Origin: Flavobacteriales bacterium UBA1959
GTDB taxonomy: Bacteria; Bacteroidota; Bacteroidia; Flavobacteriales_D; Sanyastnellaceae
Direction: 5' to 3'
Length of the DNA: 18,429 bases
Assembly (NCBI GenBank): GCA_002336085.1
Contig: DDEH01000123.1
Span: forward strand, 1 to 18,429
How positions within the stretch are numbered: the first letter of the stretch is position 1; each line of letters begins with the position of its first letter. Below, piece by piece: positions 1-7,907 of this stretch. The notes beneath the pieces are model-generated. The model worked only from the letters and a program-made list of their open reading frames with translations, searched no databases and had not been told where the DNA came from. The position numbers and the translations under genes are program-made.

Positions 1-1758
1 TATGCATTCGCCGTTACAGTCGTATTCGGATGATGCATATGAGCATGATCCATCATTATCTGTGGCTGAAGTTTCAAAATTGCACGCCAGTTCGTCATTG
101 CATCCAGGAATCTCATCCTCGTCGCAAATACCATCTTCGTCTTGGTCATTTGTGCAATTCCCTTCGCAGTTATAGCCCTCTTCAGGATATTCGCACGCGG
201 CAAGTTCTTCTGGTCCGTAACAGGCTTGAGCGAAATCAATCAATTCACGAACCTCAACAGCCGGAGATCCATTCACGAAAAATTGAACAAACATGCTGCC
301 AAAGAGATCGCCGTCTGTGGTGATTTGAGCCAAGAGTACACGGAAATCGTCACCAGCAATACCATTCGTCTCGCCGTTAAAAATGTACCATCCGCCTCCA
401 ATGTCATCATTGATTTCGAGGGCTTCACCCGATTCGAAATTGAGATTCCAAGGATTCGACTCTGAAGTGATTGTATTGATTGAACCTTCATCTGGTCCGG
501 CACTTTGTGTGAGTCCGATGGTCACAAAACTATCAAATTCGGCACTTGGGAAAAACCCAAAAAGAGCAGGATTTTGATCAGAGCCTAATGCGCCTCCAAA
601 CGGACTTTGGAATAGATTGCCTGTGCTTGCAACGACCGTCGGGAACTCGTCATCACCAGTGACACTAGAAACAAAATCATCTGAATTCGCACACAAGGCA
701 TAGATGCGGTAAGTCGTGTATCCAGTCAAGTCATCCGCCCCAACAAATCCGTTGTGAATGGTGTATGGCTCAATCTGAAGGCAGTAGCCCGGCCCTGAGA
801 AAGATTGGTAATTGCACGCTGTTTCATCAGCACAGTTTAGATCCTCAGCATATGCACAAAACCCATTTTCTTCTGTTGCAGCTTCATCATAATTTAAAGC
901 CATCGAATCAGTACACCCATCGATTTCGAATTCATCGCAAATTCCATCGCTGTCTGCGTCGGCGATGCAACTTCCTGCGCAGTCATAACCTGTGTCAGCG
1001 TACTCACAACCGGCATCTGATCCGGGATAGGTCGGAGCTTCTGGCGTGAAATTACAGGCTGCTTCATCACTGCATCCAATGGGGCCACAGTCGGTGCAGT
1101 TGAACTGCTGGCCCAAAATAAAGGGTGCAGATCCGTTTGCGGGTTGAATCAAAGCATGAAAAGTACCTGAAAGGCAGTCAATACTCGTGAACTGCGCTAC
1201 CAAAACTTTTAAATTACTTCCAGCCAATCCATTCGAAGCGTTCGCTGGTGCTGACCAACTTCCACCCAAGTCTGTGGTTATTAAGATATCATCACCGGAA
1301 GTAGCTGACGGAGAGAATAGGTTAGTTACCCATTGTTGTTCGATGTCTTCGTTCGTAACAATGGCCATTTCGTTTGCTGAAACGTCCGGCTCATGCTCAA
1401 TTCCAATTGTCACGTAGCTATCAAAACTGAGTGAAGGATAAACTCCAAGGCCGGTTAGTGAAATTCCAGAGGCACTTGGTCCTGAAGCGTAGATACTATT
1501 GAAATATCCCCCAGGAGCTATAATTGCAGTCGGATTCTCATCGGTTCCAAATACCGAAAGAACTCGGTCTTCGGGATCGGTAGTTTCGATGTAAAAGCGG
1601 TAAGTGGTATGATTGGTCAGGTCAACTTCGTCGACTATTCCATCATGTTCCGCTACTATATCGATGGACATTTGGAAATCTTGGGCGACTGTAGGATTCA
1701 CAACTCCGTACAAAATCGCGCCGATCCAGAATATCCTGGTTAGGCAAGTTTGGCTCAT
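1..1758 (-). CDS. Secreted protein with duplicated module and MopE-like Cys repeats (partial, runs off left edge)
   Basis: The frame is open from the ATG at 1758 to position 1 (586 codons) with no stop, so the C-terminus lies outside the window. A signal peptide is likely (hydrophobic residues about 8-25, possible cut after NPTVAQ). Two related modules follow, about residues 47-215 and 340-500. Both carry TTYRxY, DExPT, FDSxVTIG, a G-G/S-W motif, NGxAG and VLxAQxT. After each module come Cys/Asp-rich repeats of the form GCxDxxACNF/Y...DGSCxYA (about 227-335 and 512 onward), which contain DxDxDGICDExE segments that probably bind Ca2+. Such repeats resemble the metal-binding repeats called MopE-like in secreted Bacteroidota proteins. 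The complete protein probably ends in a T9SS sorting domain or another anchor, but that part is not visible. The specific function is unknown. It is the last of three minus-strand exported-protein genes. Confidence 0.85.
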   Translation of the reverse strand, partial: MSQTCLTRIFWIGAILYGVVNPTVAQDFQMSIDIVAEHDGIVDEVDLTNHTTYRFYIETTDPEDRVLSVFGTDENPTAIIAPGGYFNSIYASGPSASGISLTGLGVYPSLSFDSYVTIGIEHEPDVSANEMAIVTNEDIEQQWVTNLFSPSATSGDDILITTDLGGSWSAPANASNGLAGSNLKVLVAQFTSIDCLSGTFHALIQPANGSAPFILGQQFNCTDCGPIGCSDEAACNFTPEAPTYPGSDAGCEYADTGYDCAGSCIADADSDGICDEFEIDGCTDSMALNYDEAATEENGFCAYAEDLNCADETACNYQSFSGPGYCLQIEPYTIHNGFVGADDLTGYTTYRIYALCANSDDFVSSVTGDDEFPTVVASTGNLFQSPFGGALGSDQNPALFGFFPSAEFDSFVTIGLTQSAGPDEGSINTITSESNPWNLNFESGEALEINDDIGGGWYIFNGETNGIAGDDFRVLLAQITTDGDLFGSMFVQFFVNGSPAVEVRELIDFAQACYGPEELAACEYPEEGYNCEGNCTNDQDEDGICDEDEIPGCNDELACNFETSATDNDGSCSYASSEYDCNGECI

Positions 1759-1955
1759 GTCAGACAATTTGGGACTCCTAATATAGGGATTAGGATCCAG
1801 TTCAGCCCAATTCGTCGATATAAATAATTAAACCTGTAATATCCTCTGCAAATTTGCCGGCAAAGTTTTGATCAGTTCAGAGAAAGGTGGAAAATGGGTC
1901 TCTGTTAACTTGTCGCCACGTTAATAATGTGCATCAAATTGCAAGAAGGCATCAA
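1759..1955. other. Intergenic region with palindromes
   Basis: This 197-bp non-coding stretch separates the nuclease gene from the left-edge gene, both on the minus strand. It is AT-rich. It holds a perfect 12-bp palindrome, TTTGCCGGCAAA, at 1853-1864. It also holds an inverted repeat with 7-bp arms, TCCTAAT (1776-1782) and ATTAGGA (1789-1795), separated by 6 bp. The second structure overlaps a promoter-like box for the left-edge gene. I saw no convincing GC-rich stem followed by a T-run for the nuclease gene, and no small ORF with coding character. Confidence 0.6.
1778..1785 (-). promoter_or_regulatory. Candidate -7 promoter box of the left-edge gene
   Basis: On the minus strand this reads TATATTAG, 7 of 8 matches to the Bacteroidota TAnnTTTG element, and it ends 19 nt before the ATG at 1758. 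It lies within the inverted repeat at 1776-1795, so a repressor or a hairpin could interfere with it. No clear -33 TTG was found at the usual spacing, so this is only a candidate. Confidence 0.3.
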
Positions 1956-3731
1956 TCATGGACATTCGCCACCGAAATCAGTGAGCAGGAGCAGTAAGTC
2001 TCCCACGGTGATTAAGTTGTCGCCATTGATGTCTGTGGAACAAGTATTCACGTTTTCATTGAACAAGCAACTGGCGTCATCAAACGTGGCGAGGGGGTCA
2101 AAGTTGAGGGCAATAGGGTAGGTACAACCAGGTATCGTGCAACTGCTGAAATCACAAGTTCCGTCATCAATTGTAGCCAAGGCGTTGAAATTACAAGCAG
2201 AGGCGTAGGTGCATCCCGTCACGTCTTCTTCTTCTTCGACTTCAGTGCTGCAAGAGCCATTGGCAGTGTGCATTCCGTAATCTGACCAGTCATCTGATTC
2301 CAGGACCAACCACTCTGAACTTTCGGCATCTGCGCCTGCTGATGTGCCCCAATCTCCATTGTTTCCGTCAAGCACCTCAGGCTTGCGAACAAGTGTGTGG
2401 TTTGCAGTGGCGTTATCTACGCCTGCAACCGCCCAGCCGCTTCCTGGGTCTCCATCCCAATCCCCGATAATATCCAACAACTCAAAGTCGTTGGGAGAGC
2501 CGAAGACGAGGCCAAACCCGTCGTCACCATTGGAGAGACTGCTGTAGGTAAAGTCTGCGTTATTCAGCAATTCAAGTGTTGCTTGCGAATGCGCAATTCG
2601 GTACACTCCAGCTGGAGCAAGGGTTGCATTGGCAGGCAATTCGACCCACGTCTCGAAGGTTCCAGGCATGCTTGGCGCATTGACTGTATGAGCCAGTGCA
2701 TATCCTTCTAAGGAAACTTCTACTACTCCAGGATTATAGATTTCGAGGTATTTATTATTTGAGCTGCCTTCCGCATATTCACTAAAGAATAAGGAGCAAC
2801 TGGACAATGTATTTCCCTCGCAGTCCAATCCTGATTCAGGGAAGGTACAAGAGCCGTCATCTAAGTTCGCTTCAGTCAAATAGTTGCAGGCAACGGGATC
2901 GGTGCACCCCTCAATGACTTCACCTGTCCAAAACCATGCCGTTTCCACCCACTCGGGATGGGAGATGAATGGATTGGCATTGCCTTGGACGTCTTGGATG
3001 CGGCTGTTACGAGTGTCTTCAAAGGTCGAAACCGGGTCTTGTTCATGCCAAGCCAAAAACATTTCAGGGTCACCCAATTCCTCTAGTGCTCCTGCCTGGG
3101 TCGAATACATGGTGTAGAAATAGAAAACCTTGCGCGCAATGTCTCCTTTGACATCTTCGCGTGGCTCCCATTGATCACCAGATCGTTTTGACCAATTTTC
3201 TGGATTGGATGGGATGCTGCCTTGAGTCACGTAATCACCATTGGAATCTGTTCCGTACCATTGTGCATTTTCATTCGGAATTTCGCTGTAAGGTGAATTT
3301 CCACGAGAGGAGTTTGCACTTCCATGAGTTGGTCTTATGTTGAAAAGATCAGACTTCATGGGGGAGATGCCGCCAAAGAAGCTTTGCGGAATGATGTGCT
3401 CTGTATTGATAGGATTCAAATACGTTGTAAACTCTGAAACTTGCTCAAACCCTGTGTAAATACCGTAAATCGAGCCGTTCAATTCGTCCGTGTATCCAAA
3501 CATTTGATTACGCGCGCCATTGTAGCCTAAATCGTTGAAGTACGGATTGTACCATTCTGCTTTTAGCCAACTGCGTAAGGCCTCTGAATTCAAGCCATCA
3601 GGTGCGTCGGGTTGAGCAAGACCAACAACTGAAAGCAACATAGCCGCAGCAAAAGAACTCAATTTGAGGCTGAATGGGAAGGTATTTCTCACGGAACTAG
3701 AAATGGAGGTGAAGGGATTAAGGCAATTCAT
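1956..3731 (-). CDS. Secreted endonuclease I-family nuclease with lamin-tail domain, MopE-like repeats and dockerin-like C-terminus
   Basis: Probably a secreted His-Me-finger nuclease of the EndA/endonuclease I family, degrading extracellular DNA or RNA. The start at 3731 gives 591 residues and a signal peptide (hydrophobic about 20-38, possible cut after VGLAQ). An in-frame ATG at 3833 would overlap the upstream gene and adds no useful sequence. The nuclease domain spans about residues 42-270, with the core NTEHIIPQSF (E111, H112 catalytic) followed by KSDLFNIRPTHG and SSRGNSPYSE, the expected metal-ligand Asn region. Next come one MopE-like repeat (GCTDPVACNY, about 275), a lamin-tail-like beta domain (about 310-485, LFFSEYAEGS, KYLEIYNPG), two more Cys repeats (about 500-550), and a C-terminal EF-hand-like segment CSTDINGDNLITVGDLLLLL. 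No canonical T9SS sorting domain is seen. The gene starts 25 bp after the serine hydrolase gene and may share its transcript. Confidence 0.88.
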   Translation of the reverse strand: MNCLNPFTSISSSVRNTFPFSLKLSSFAAAMLLSVVGLAQPDAPDGLNSEALRSWLKAEWYNPYFNDLGYNGARNQMFGYTDELNGSIYGIYTGFEQVSEFTTYLNPINTEHIIPQSFFGGISPMKSDLFNIRPTHGSANSSRGNSPYSEIPNENAQWYGTDSNGDYVTQGSIPSNPENWSKRSGDQWEPREDVKGDIARKVFYFYTMYSTQAGALEELGDPEMFLAWHEQDPVSTFEDTRNSRIQDVQGNANPFISHPEWVETAWFWTGEVIEGCTDPVACNYLTEANLDDGSCTFPESGLDCEGNTLSSCSLFFSEYAEGSSNNKYLEIYNPGVVEVSLEGYALAHTVNAPSMPGTFETWVELPANATLAPAGVYRIAHSQATLELLNNADFTYSSLSNGDDGFGLVFGSPNDFELLDIIGDWDGDPGSGWAVAGVDNATANHTLVRKPEVLDGNNGDWGTSAGADAESSEWLVLESDDWSDYGMHTANGSCSTEVEEEEDVTGCTYASACNFNALATIDDGTCDFSSCTIPGCTYPIALNFDPLATFDDASCLFNENVNTCSTDINGDNLITVGDLLLLLTDFGGECP

Positions 3732-3756
3732 CAACAGTATGAGAAGATACAAAATA

Positions 3757-5358
3757 TTACTCTTTAATATAAGGGTTGTTCCGAACAAAATGTAGCTCGG
3801 TAAAGTCAAAGTCAGGGTTGGGAACATCCACATCTAGGGCTTCCACTTGTCCAAGCGGATCAAAGGTGAAATGAACCATCCCACCTGGTAACATCATTTG
3901 TTCCGACCAATTCAATTGGAAAGTGTCGTAGTGCCAGTGGTTTAAATTCCCTTTGAACAGCGGTGTTTGAACGAATTGGAGTTCAAGCATTCCCATATGT
4001 TGCGTGATGTCAATAGAACCATAAATGACGTCGGTGTAGGTCCCCACATATGTATCCATTGGATGCGATGGCGCAGTACCCGGGATGCGCGTTGAATTTA
4101 ATTCTTCTTCTGCCTCGATGCGATTCGCCGGTTCTTCTTCGCGATTGGTCTCTAAAAATGTCAAAAGATCAAATCCTGCGTCACCCGCAAGCAAAAGATC
4201 CAAGAAGTCGTAGCCCAAGGCCCAAGGCACGGAACTATTGGTATTCGTGACAATAAAAACACCTAGTTTTTCCTCAGGTACGAGCAATTGGCGTGAAATC
4301 ATTCCGTCATATCCACCAGAGTGACCTACAATCTTTCGACCATGTAACGTACTCATTTCCCAGCCAAGGCCATACCCTCTAAAATGCATCGAAGGCAATT
4401 TTGATCGGTACCAATTGGAAACAGGTATCGGCGTGTGAAGCGTCCACATTTCCTGCGTGCGATCGCGTGTCCAAAGTCGGTCGTCGTCGACACGACCACT
4501 GTCCAATTGTACAATCATCCACTTCGCCATATCGTTGACACTTGCAATCAAAGCTCCTGCAGGTGCCATATTGTCCCAATTGACCCAATCTATTGAAGCA
4601 AGGTTTCCTTCAGGGGTTTCATTGTGAGGAAGAGCGACATCAGTGGAGCTTTCGAGCTTGGTTACGCTCAACACTGCGCGTTCCATACCTGCTGGCGTGA
4701 GCAACGAATCTGCAACGTACGCTTCCCAGGATGCATCGGTAATGGCTTCAATGACTTCACCGGCAGCGATGTAGAGAATATTTTGGTATCCGAACTCCGT
4801 TCGAAATGAACTCGTAGGTTTCAGATGCTGGGCTTTGGTTAAAATTTCTTTTGCGGTCCAAGTTGATCCATACCAGAGTAAATCGCCGGAAAACGTTGCG
4901 AGCCCTGAACGGTGGCATAATAAATCGCGGATGCGCAATTCCGAGGTGACGTAGGGATCATATAATTTGAAGTGGGGGAGGTAATCGGTGACACGGTCAT
5001 CCCAGTCGAGTAATCCGGCATCTACAAGTTGAGCAAGGCCTGCACTTGTGAATGCCTTTGTGTTTGATGCTACCGCATAAAGCGCATCAGGAGTGGCTTT
5101 AGCAGCGGCATTTGCATCCAAAAGACCATGTGAAGTGCTCCAGATTAATTGGCCATCATGCACAATTGAAACGGACAAAGAAGGCAAATTCATCGTTTCG
5201 ACTGCCCGGGACATAGCGGCATCGATACGTTCAATCTGATTGGACTTAATATTTAGTTGTCCTTGCATCGCCGTGGCGAGAACCAACCCGGCTGCCATCC
5301 AAGTGAAATGCAAAAAGATTGATTTTCGCGAATGATTTGAAGTGAAAGTCCAGTTCAT
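3757..5358 (-). CDS. Exported serine hydrolase (beta-lactamase class C/penicillin-binding-protein-like) with DUF3471-like C-terminus
   Basis: 533 residues. A membrane-targeting N-terminus (hydrophobic about 16-32) predicts export to the periplasm or cell surface. The class C beta-lactamase-type catalytic motifs are all present: SNTK (S98 nucleophile, K101), YQN (Y191) and HSG (H346-G348). This fold covers beta-lactamases, D-aminopeptidases and esterases, so the substrate cannot be read from the sequence. The last 90 or so residues (about 440-533, starting near YVGTYTDVIYGSIDI and ending FTELHFVRNN) match the DUF3471-type beta domain commonly attached to these hydrolases. The start at 5358 is chosen because it precedes the signal sequence directly; the frame is open further upstream, but that would run across the divergent gene. 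The 40-bp gap to that gene must hold both promoters. Confidence 0.9.
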   Translation of the reverse strand: MNWTFTSNHSRKSIFLHFTWMAAGLVLATAMQGQLNIKSNQIERIDAAMSRAVETMNLPSLSVSIVHDGQLIWSTSHGLLDANAAAKATPDALYAVASNTKAFTSAGLAQLVDAGLLDWDDRVTDYLPHFKLYDPYVTSELRIRDLLCHRSGLATFSGDLLWYGSTWTAKEILTKAQHLKPTSSFRTEFGYQNILYIAAGEVIEAITDASWEAYVADSLLTPAGMERAVLSVTKLESSTDVALPHNETPEGNLASIDWVNWDNMAPAGALIASVNDMAKWMIVQLDSGRVDDDRLWTRDRTQEMWTLHTPIPVSNWYRSKLPSMHFRGYGLGWEMSTLHGRKIVGHSGGYDGMISRQLLVPEEKLGVFIVTNTNSSVPWALGYDFLDLLLAGDAGFDLLTFLETNREEEPANRIEAEEELNSTRIPGTAPSHPMDTYVGTYTDVIYGSIDITQHMGMLELQFVQTPLFKGNLNHWHYDTFQLNWSEQMMLPGGMVHFTFDPLGQVEALDVDVPNPDFDFTELHFVRNNPYIKE

Positions 5359-5385
5359 ACAGTGAGAATTATTGAATGGGATGCC

Positions 5386-5393
5386 TAATTTCG
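5386..5393 (+). promoter_or_regulatory. Candidate -7 promoter box of the Smr-domain gene
   Basis: TAATTTCG matches 7 of 8 positions of TAnnTTTG. Only 5 nt separate it from the ATG at 5399, so transcription from it would give an mRNA with no leader or almost none. This placement also argues for the start at 5399 rather than the in-frame ATG at 5372. Confidence 0.4.
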
Positions 5394-5398
5394 CACAC

Positions 5399-6007
5399 AT
5401 GGAATCGAATGCACTAAAAGTTGGGACAAAAGTTCGTTTCTTGGATGAAGTGGGGCATGGTATGATCACGAAGGTGATCTCCACTACCGAAGTCATGGTA
5501 GAAGACGATAATGGCTTTGAATATCCTTATGAAGCTGCTCGCTTGCTGGTGGTGAAAGATATCAAAGAGGAGAAAATGGCATACGAGAGGGTCATTCCCT
5601 CTGTGTTGGAAATTATCCAACAAGACGTCCCGCCTGAACGAAAAAAACGGCTAGAGAAAGATTTTAAAACGAAGTACAAGGAGGCCAATGACCAAGCGAG
5701 CTCGCGTTCGGACATGGAAGTGGATTTGCATATGCATGCGATTGTAGATTCTCAATCCGGTCTAGATCCGGCCATTATGTTGGAGCTTCAGTTGGCTCAT
5801 TTCGAGCGCATGCTACAAATTGGAGTTCGCCAGCGAATGAAGAAACTCGTATTTATACACGGCATTGGCCAAGGGGTGTTGCGCCATCAAATTTGGAGTC
5901 GGGTCGACCAGTATTACCCTGATTGTTCATGTCGCTCGGCAGATCCGCGGCAGTATGGAAGTGGCGCTACGGAGGTATGGATTGGAGAACGGGCGCATGT
6001 TTCCTAA
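5399..6007 (+). CDS. DUF2027/Smr-domain protein (MutS2 C-terminal-type nuclease domain)
   Basis: 202 residues, starting MESNALKVGTKVRFLDEVGH. The N-terminal part (about 6-52) resembles the small beta domain found before Smr domains in Bacteroidota (GTKVRFLDEVGHGMITKV). A charged linker follows (about 55-105). The Smr domain covers about 108-195: the VDLHMHAIVD motif (usual DLH signature), KKLVFIHGIGQGVLRHQI (the HGxGxGxLR motif) and the closing RQYGSGATEVWIG. Smr domains bind or cut branched or structured DNA, or RNA; in this free-standing architecture the cellular role is not settled. Length and domain order look normal for the group. The gene is convergent with the next one, with only 16 bp between stop codons. 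No signal peptide, so probably cytoplasmic. Confidence 0.85.
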   Translation: MESNALKVGTKVRFLDEVGHGMITKVISTTEVMVEDDNGFEYPYEAARLLVVKDIKEEKMAYERVIPSVLEIIQQDVPPERKKRLEKDFKTKYKEANDQASSRSDMEVDLHMHAIVDSQSGLDPAIMLELQLAHFERMLQIGVRQRMKKLVFIHGIGQGVLRHQIWSRVDQYYPDCSCRSADPRQYGSGATEVWIGERAHVS

Positions 6008-6023
6008 TGCCTCCTCAAGGCCG

Positions 6024-6911
6024 CTATTCTTCTGCTTCCTTTTTTTTGTTTTTTTCTACCCACTCTTTGGCAATCACATTCAGGTTTCGTTCTGGGTCAT
6101 TGATTTTAATCTCTGAGAGATCAAATGAGAATGCTGGATCTAGGTAGCGCGCTGCAATTACTCGCGCTGAATACACTATTCTTTCGTCTGCGTCTTGGAG
6201 TTGAAGCGAAGCTATGGGAGATTTCTTAACAGCAGAAGGAAGCAAAACACCCTCGATTGGCTGCATTTTCAGCCAGTTCACTGCAGCCGCTGCCTGCACC
6301 GGATTTTTCGGGCCGAGGGTAAGAGTATACTTGCCTGCAGCGGTTTGAAGGGTAAAACGCAAGGTTTCACCATCGCTTTCCTTTTGCCAATTGGATGATT
6401 TCTTCTTCGCGATTTCTGTTCCATTTCCCATCATTCCGCTCATCTCGGCGAGTCTTTTGGAAACGTAATTTCCTTGGTTCGAATTCAAAAATAATGTGGC
6501 CATCCGGCGCTGATTAGGGTCAAACCACAACCACTCATTATTCCGCAGTGTATCTCCATGCCAGATGAACGGACCCTCTTGTAGTTTCGGGTCAAACCAA
6601 AAACGTTGGATCATTGATGAACCTGCTCTTTCCACTTCGATGTCCATCACATGATTCCATTCCAACACGGAAGTCCCTAAATCTGAACGGGATAGTGAAT
6701 CCAATTCTCGACGGAGGTGCTCCTGCCGTTGCATTTGTGTTTTTCGTGCTGAATCCATTCGCACGGAATCGGCGAGGAATCGCTCAAATGTTAATGAATC
6801 CAATTGAACTATCTGATCAGAATTTTGCGCCTGGGCTGCATTGCCGAAAAGAAATGAAGACAGCAGCATTGCTGCTGTAGAGGTGAAGAAAAACAAGGAG
6901 CGCATTTTCAT
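6024..6911 (-). CDS. Exported protein of unknown function
   Basis: 295 residues with a clear signal peptide (MKMRSLFFFTSTAAMLLSSF..., likely cut after AAQA). The mature N-terminus (about 30-75) is rich in charged residues and may be helical or coiled (LDSLTFERFLADSVRMDSAR). The rest (about 80-260) is a beta-rich region with WFDP (twice), WHGDTLRNNEW and an FTLQTAAGKYTLTLGP strand pair, which suggests a single beta-sandwich-type domain. It could be distantly related to DUF4412-type Bacteroidota proteins, but I cannot confirm this. The Lys/Glu-rich end (KKKEAEE) causes the T-runs near 6042-6057. A second in-frame ATG at codon 3 is an equally possible start. It lies 28 bp downstream of another exported unknown, 6940-7869. 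Confidence 0.75.
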   Translation of the reverse strand: MKMRSLFFFTSTAAMLLSSFLFGNAAQAQNSDQIVQLDSLTFERFLADSVRMDSARKTQMQRQEHLRRELDSLSRSDLGTSVLEWNHVMDIEVERAGSSMIQRFWFDPKLQEGPFIWHGDTLRNNEWLWFDPNQRRMATLFLNSNQGNYVSKRLAEMSGMMGNGTEIAKKKSSNWQKESDGETLRFTLQTAAGKYTLTLGPKNPVQAAAAVNWLKMQPIEGVLLPSAVKKSPIASLQLQDADERIVYSARVIAARYLDPAFSFDLSEIKINDPERNLNVIAKEWVEKNKKKEAEE

Positions 6912-6915
6912 GTAA

Positions 6916-6923
6916 CGAAGATA
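6916..6923 (-). promoter_or_regulatory. Candidate -7 promoter box of the 6024-6911 gene
   Basis: The minus strand reads TATCTTCG, 7 of 8 matches to TAnnTTTG, with only 4 nt before the ATG at 6911. If used, the transcript would be leaderless, and this gene would have its own promoter although it lies 28 bp from the gene upstream. Confidence 0.4.
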
Positions 6924-6939
6924 CGCCGCGAAAGAAGAA

Positions 6940-7869
6940 TCAGTTTCGCGAGCGGCGGCGGCGTTTCTTGGGGTTGTTCCACGGAGTGTTTAGTTCGGTG
7001 TCGCGCACTTCAATGTTTTCCTTGAGAACCCAATGATTTCGATGCCAGGCGAATCCATCGTAGGTGAAGTCTGGACCATAAAAGGCGGTGTAGCCTTCAA
7101 GAGTTTCATCCGACGGGCTCAGGTGATCCATGACAATCATTTGCATGTCTTCGCGCCATCGTAGACTCGTCGAAACCGCGTCGCTGTATTCCAATACATA
7201 GCGTTTCACAGAACCTCGGCCCACATCAATGATGGGAATACCAAATTTAATTCGATTGGAGCTGAGACTCATGGTTTCGATGATTTTTCGGTTGCGCAAA
7301 CCATCCGCGCCATTCCATCCTAGAAGCGTGTAAACCTTGCGGTTGCCGTATTCGCGTTCGAGGATGTCATAGTAAATTGCTCCTGGCCAATTTGTCGCGT
7401 TGAATCTGCTCTTGGGATCGAGTGTGTTTCGCCTCGAATTGGGCTCCTTAAATACGAGGGGTGTGACTATTTGTTCATCTGACTTTGATCGGTGGATAAT
7501 CACACCGCCATATGCATTGGTGCGGTCTTTAAACTCGACATTCCAAGTCAGTATGGCAACCCGACGTTGCTTTTCTCCAACAGATACGACACCGATTCGT
7601 TGGGCTAGTGAGTCTGTGTTGACTTCCCAAAAATCCGTTTCCAGAAATGTTGATGCCATCGCTGTTTTCAAGGCTGAGTGCGCTTGATTTCGGAGATCGT
7701 CATCTTGGGCTCCAACCAATTGATCATGGAGAGAAATCAGAAGAGCGATTGAGGGCTCAATATCGCTCTTGGAATTTGGCACTTTGACGCTTCTCTCTTG
7801 AGCTTCCATTGAAAGAGAAGAGAACACAGCTAATAGCAGTGGTACCGAAAATTTTGCTAGTTTGAGCAT
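6940..7869 (-). CDS. Exported conserved hypothetical protein of the Bacteroidota type
   Basis: 309 residues. The signal peptide is at about 1-23 (MLKLAKFSVPLLLAVFSSLS, likely cut MEA|QE). The N-terminal third contains a Ser/Asp helix-like region; the remainder has WPGAIYYDIL, KVYTLLGWNGADGLRNRKIIE, a KRYVLEYSD strand, MIVMDHLSP and GPDFTYDGF. I recall this pattern from unannotated exported proteins of Bacteroidota, but no function is known to me. The protein ends in a strongly basic tail, KKRRRRSRN, unusual for an exported protein. No lipobox Cys and no T9SS sorting domain are present, so a periplasmic location is most likely. It lies 38 bp downstream of the ferredoxin gene on the same strand and may be transcribed with it. 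Confidence 0.78.
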   Translation of the reverse strand: MLKLAKFSVPLLLAVFSSLSMEAQERSVKVPNSKSDIEPSIALLISLHDQLVGAQDDDLRNQAHSALKTAMASTFLETDFWEVNTDSLAQRIGVVSVGEKQRRVAILTWNVEFKDRTNAYGGVIIHRSKSDEQIVTPLVFKEPNSRRNTLDPKSRFNATNWPGAIYYDILEREYGNRKVYTLLGWNGADGLRNRKIIETMSLSSNRIKFGIPIIDVGRGSVKRYVLEYSDAVSTSLRWREDMQMIVMDHLSPSDETLEGYTAFYGPDFTYDGFAWHRNHWVLKENIEVRDTELNTPWNNPKKRRRRSRN

Positions 7870-7907
7870 AGATACTTAACGCTTTCGGCAGTTTGAAATT
7901 GCCTTGC

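Noticed and set aside
3742..3749. TATCTTCT as a promoter of the nuclease gene on the minus strand
   Set aside because: Only 6 of 8 positions match and no -33 element is seen; the gene may be transcribed from the serine hydrolase promoter instead.
3732..3833. An earlier in-frame start of the nuclease gene at 3833
   Set aside because: The extension would overlap the end of the serine hydrolase gene, and the ATG at 3731 directly precedes a standard signal peptide.
6008..6060. Possible terminator from the T-runs after the Smr-domain gene
   Set aside because: The T-runs encode Lys codons of the convergent gene on the other strand, and no stem with more than about 3 paired bases precedes them. 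They are most likely coding composition.
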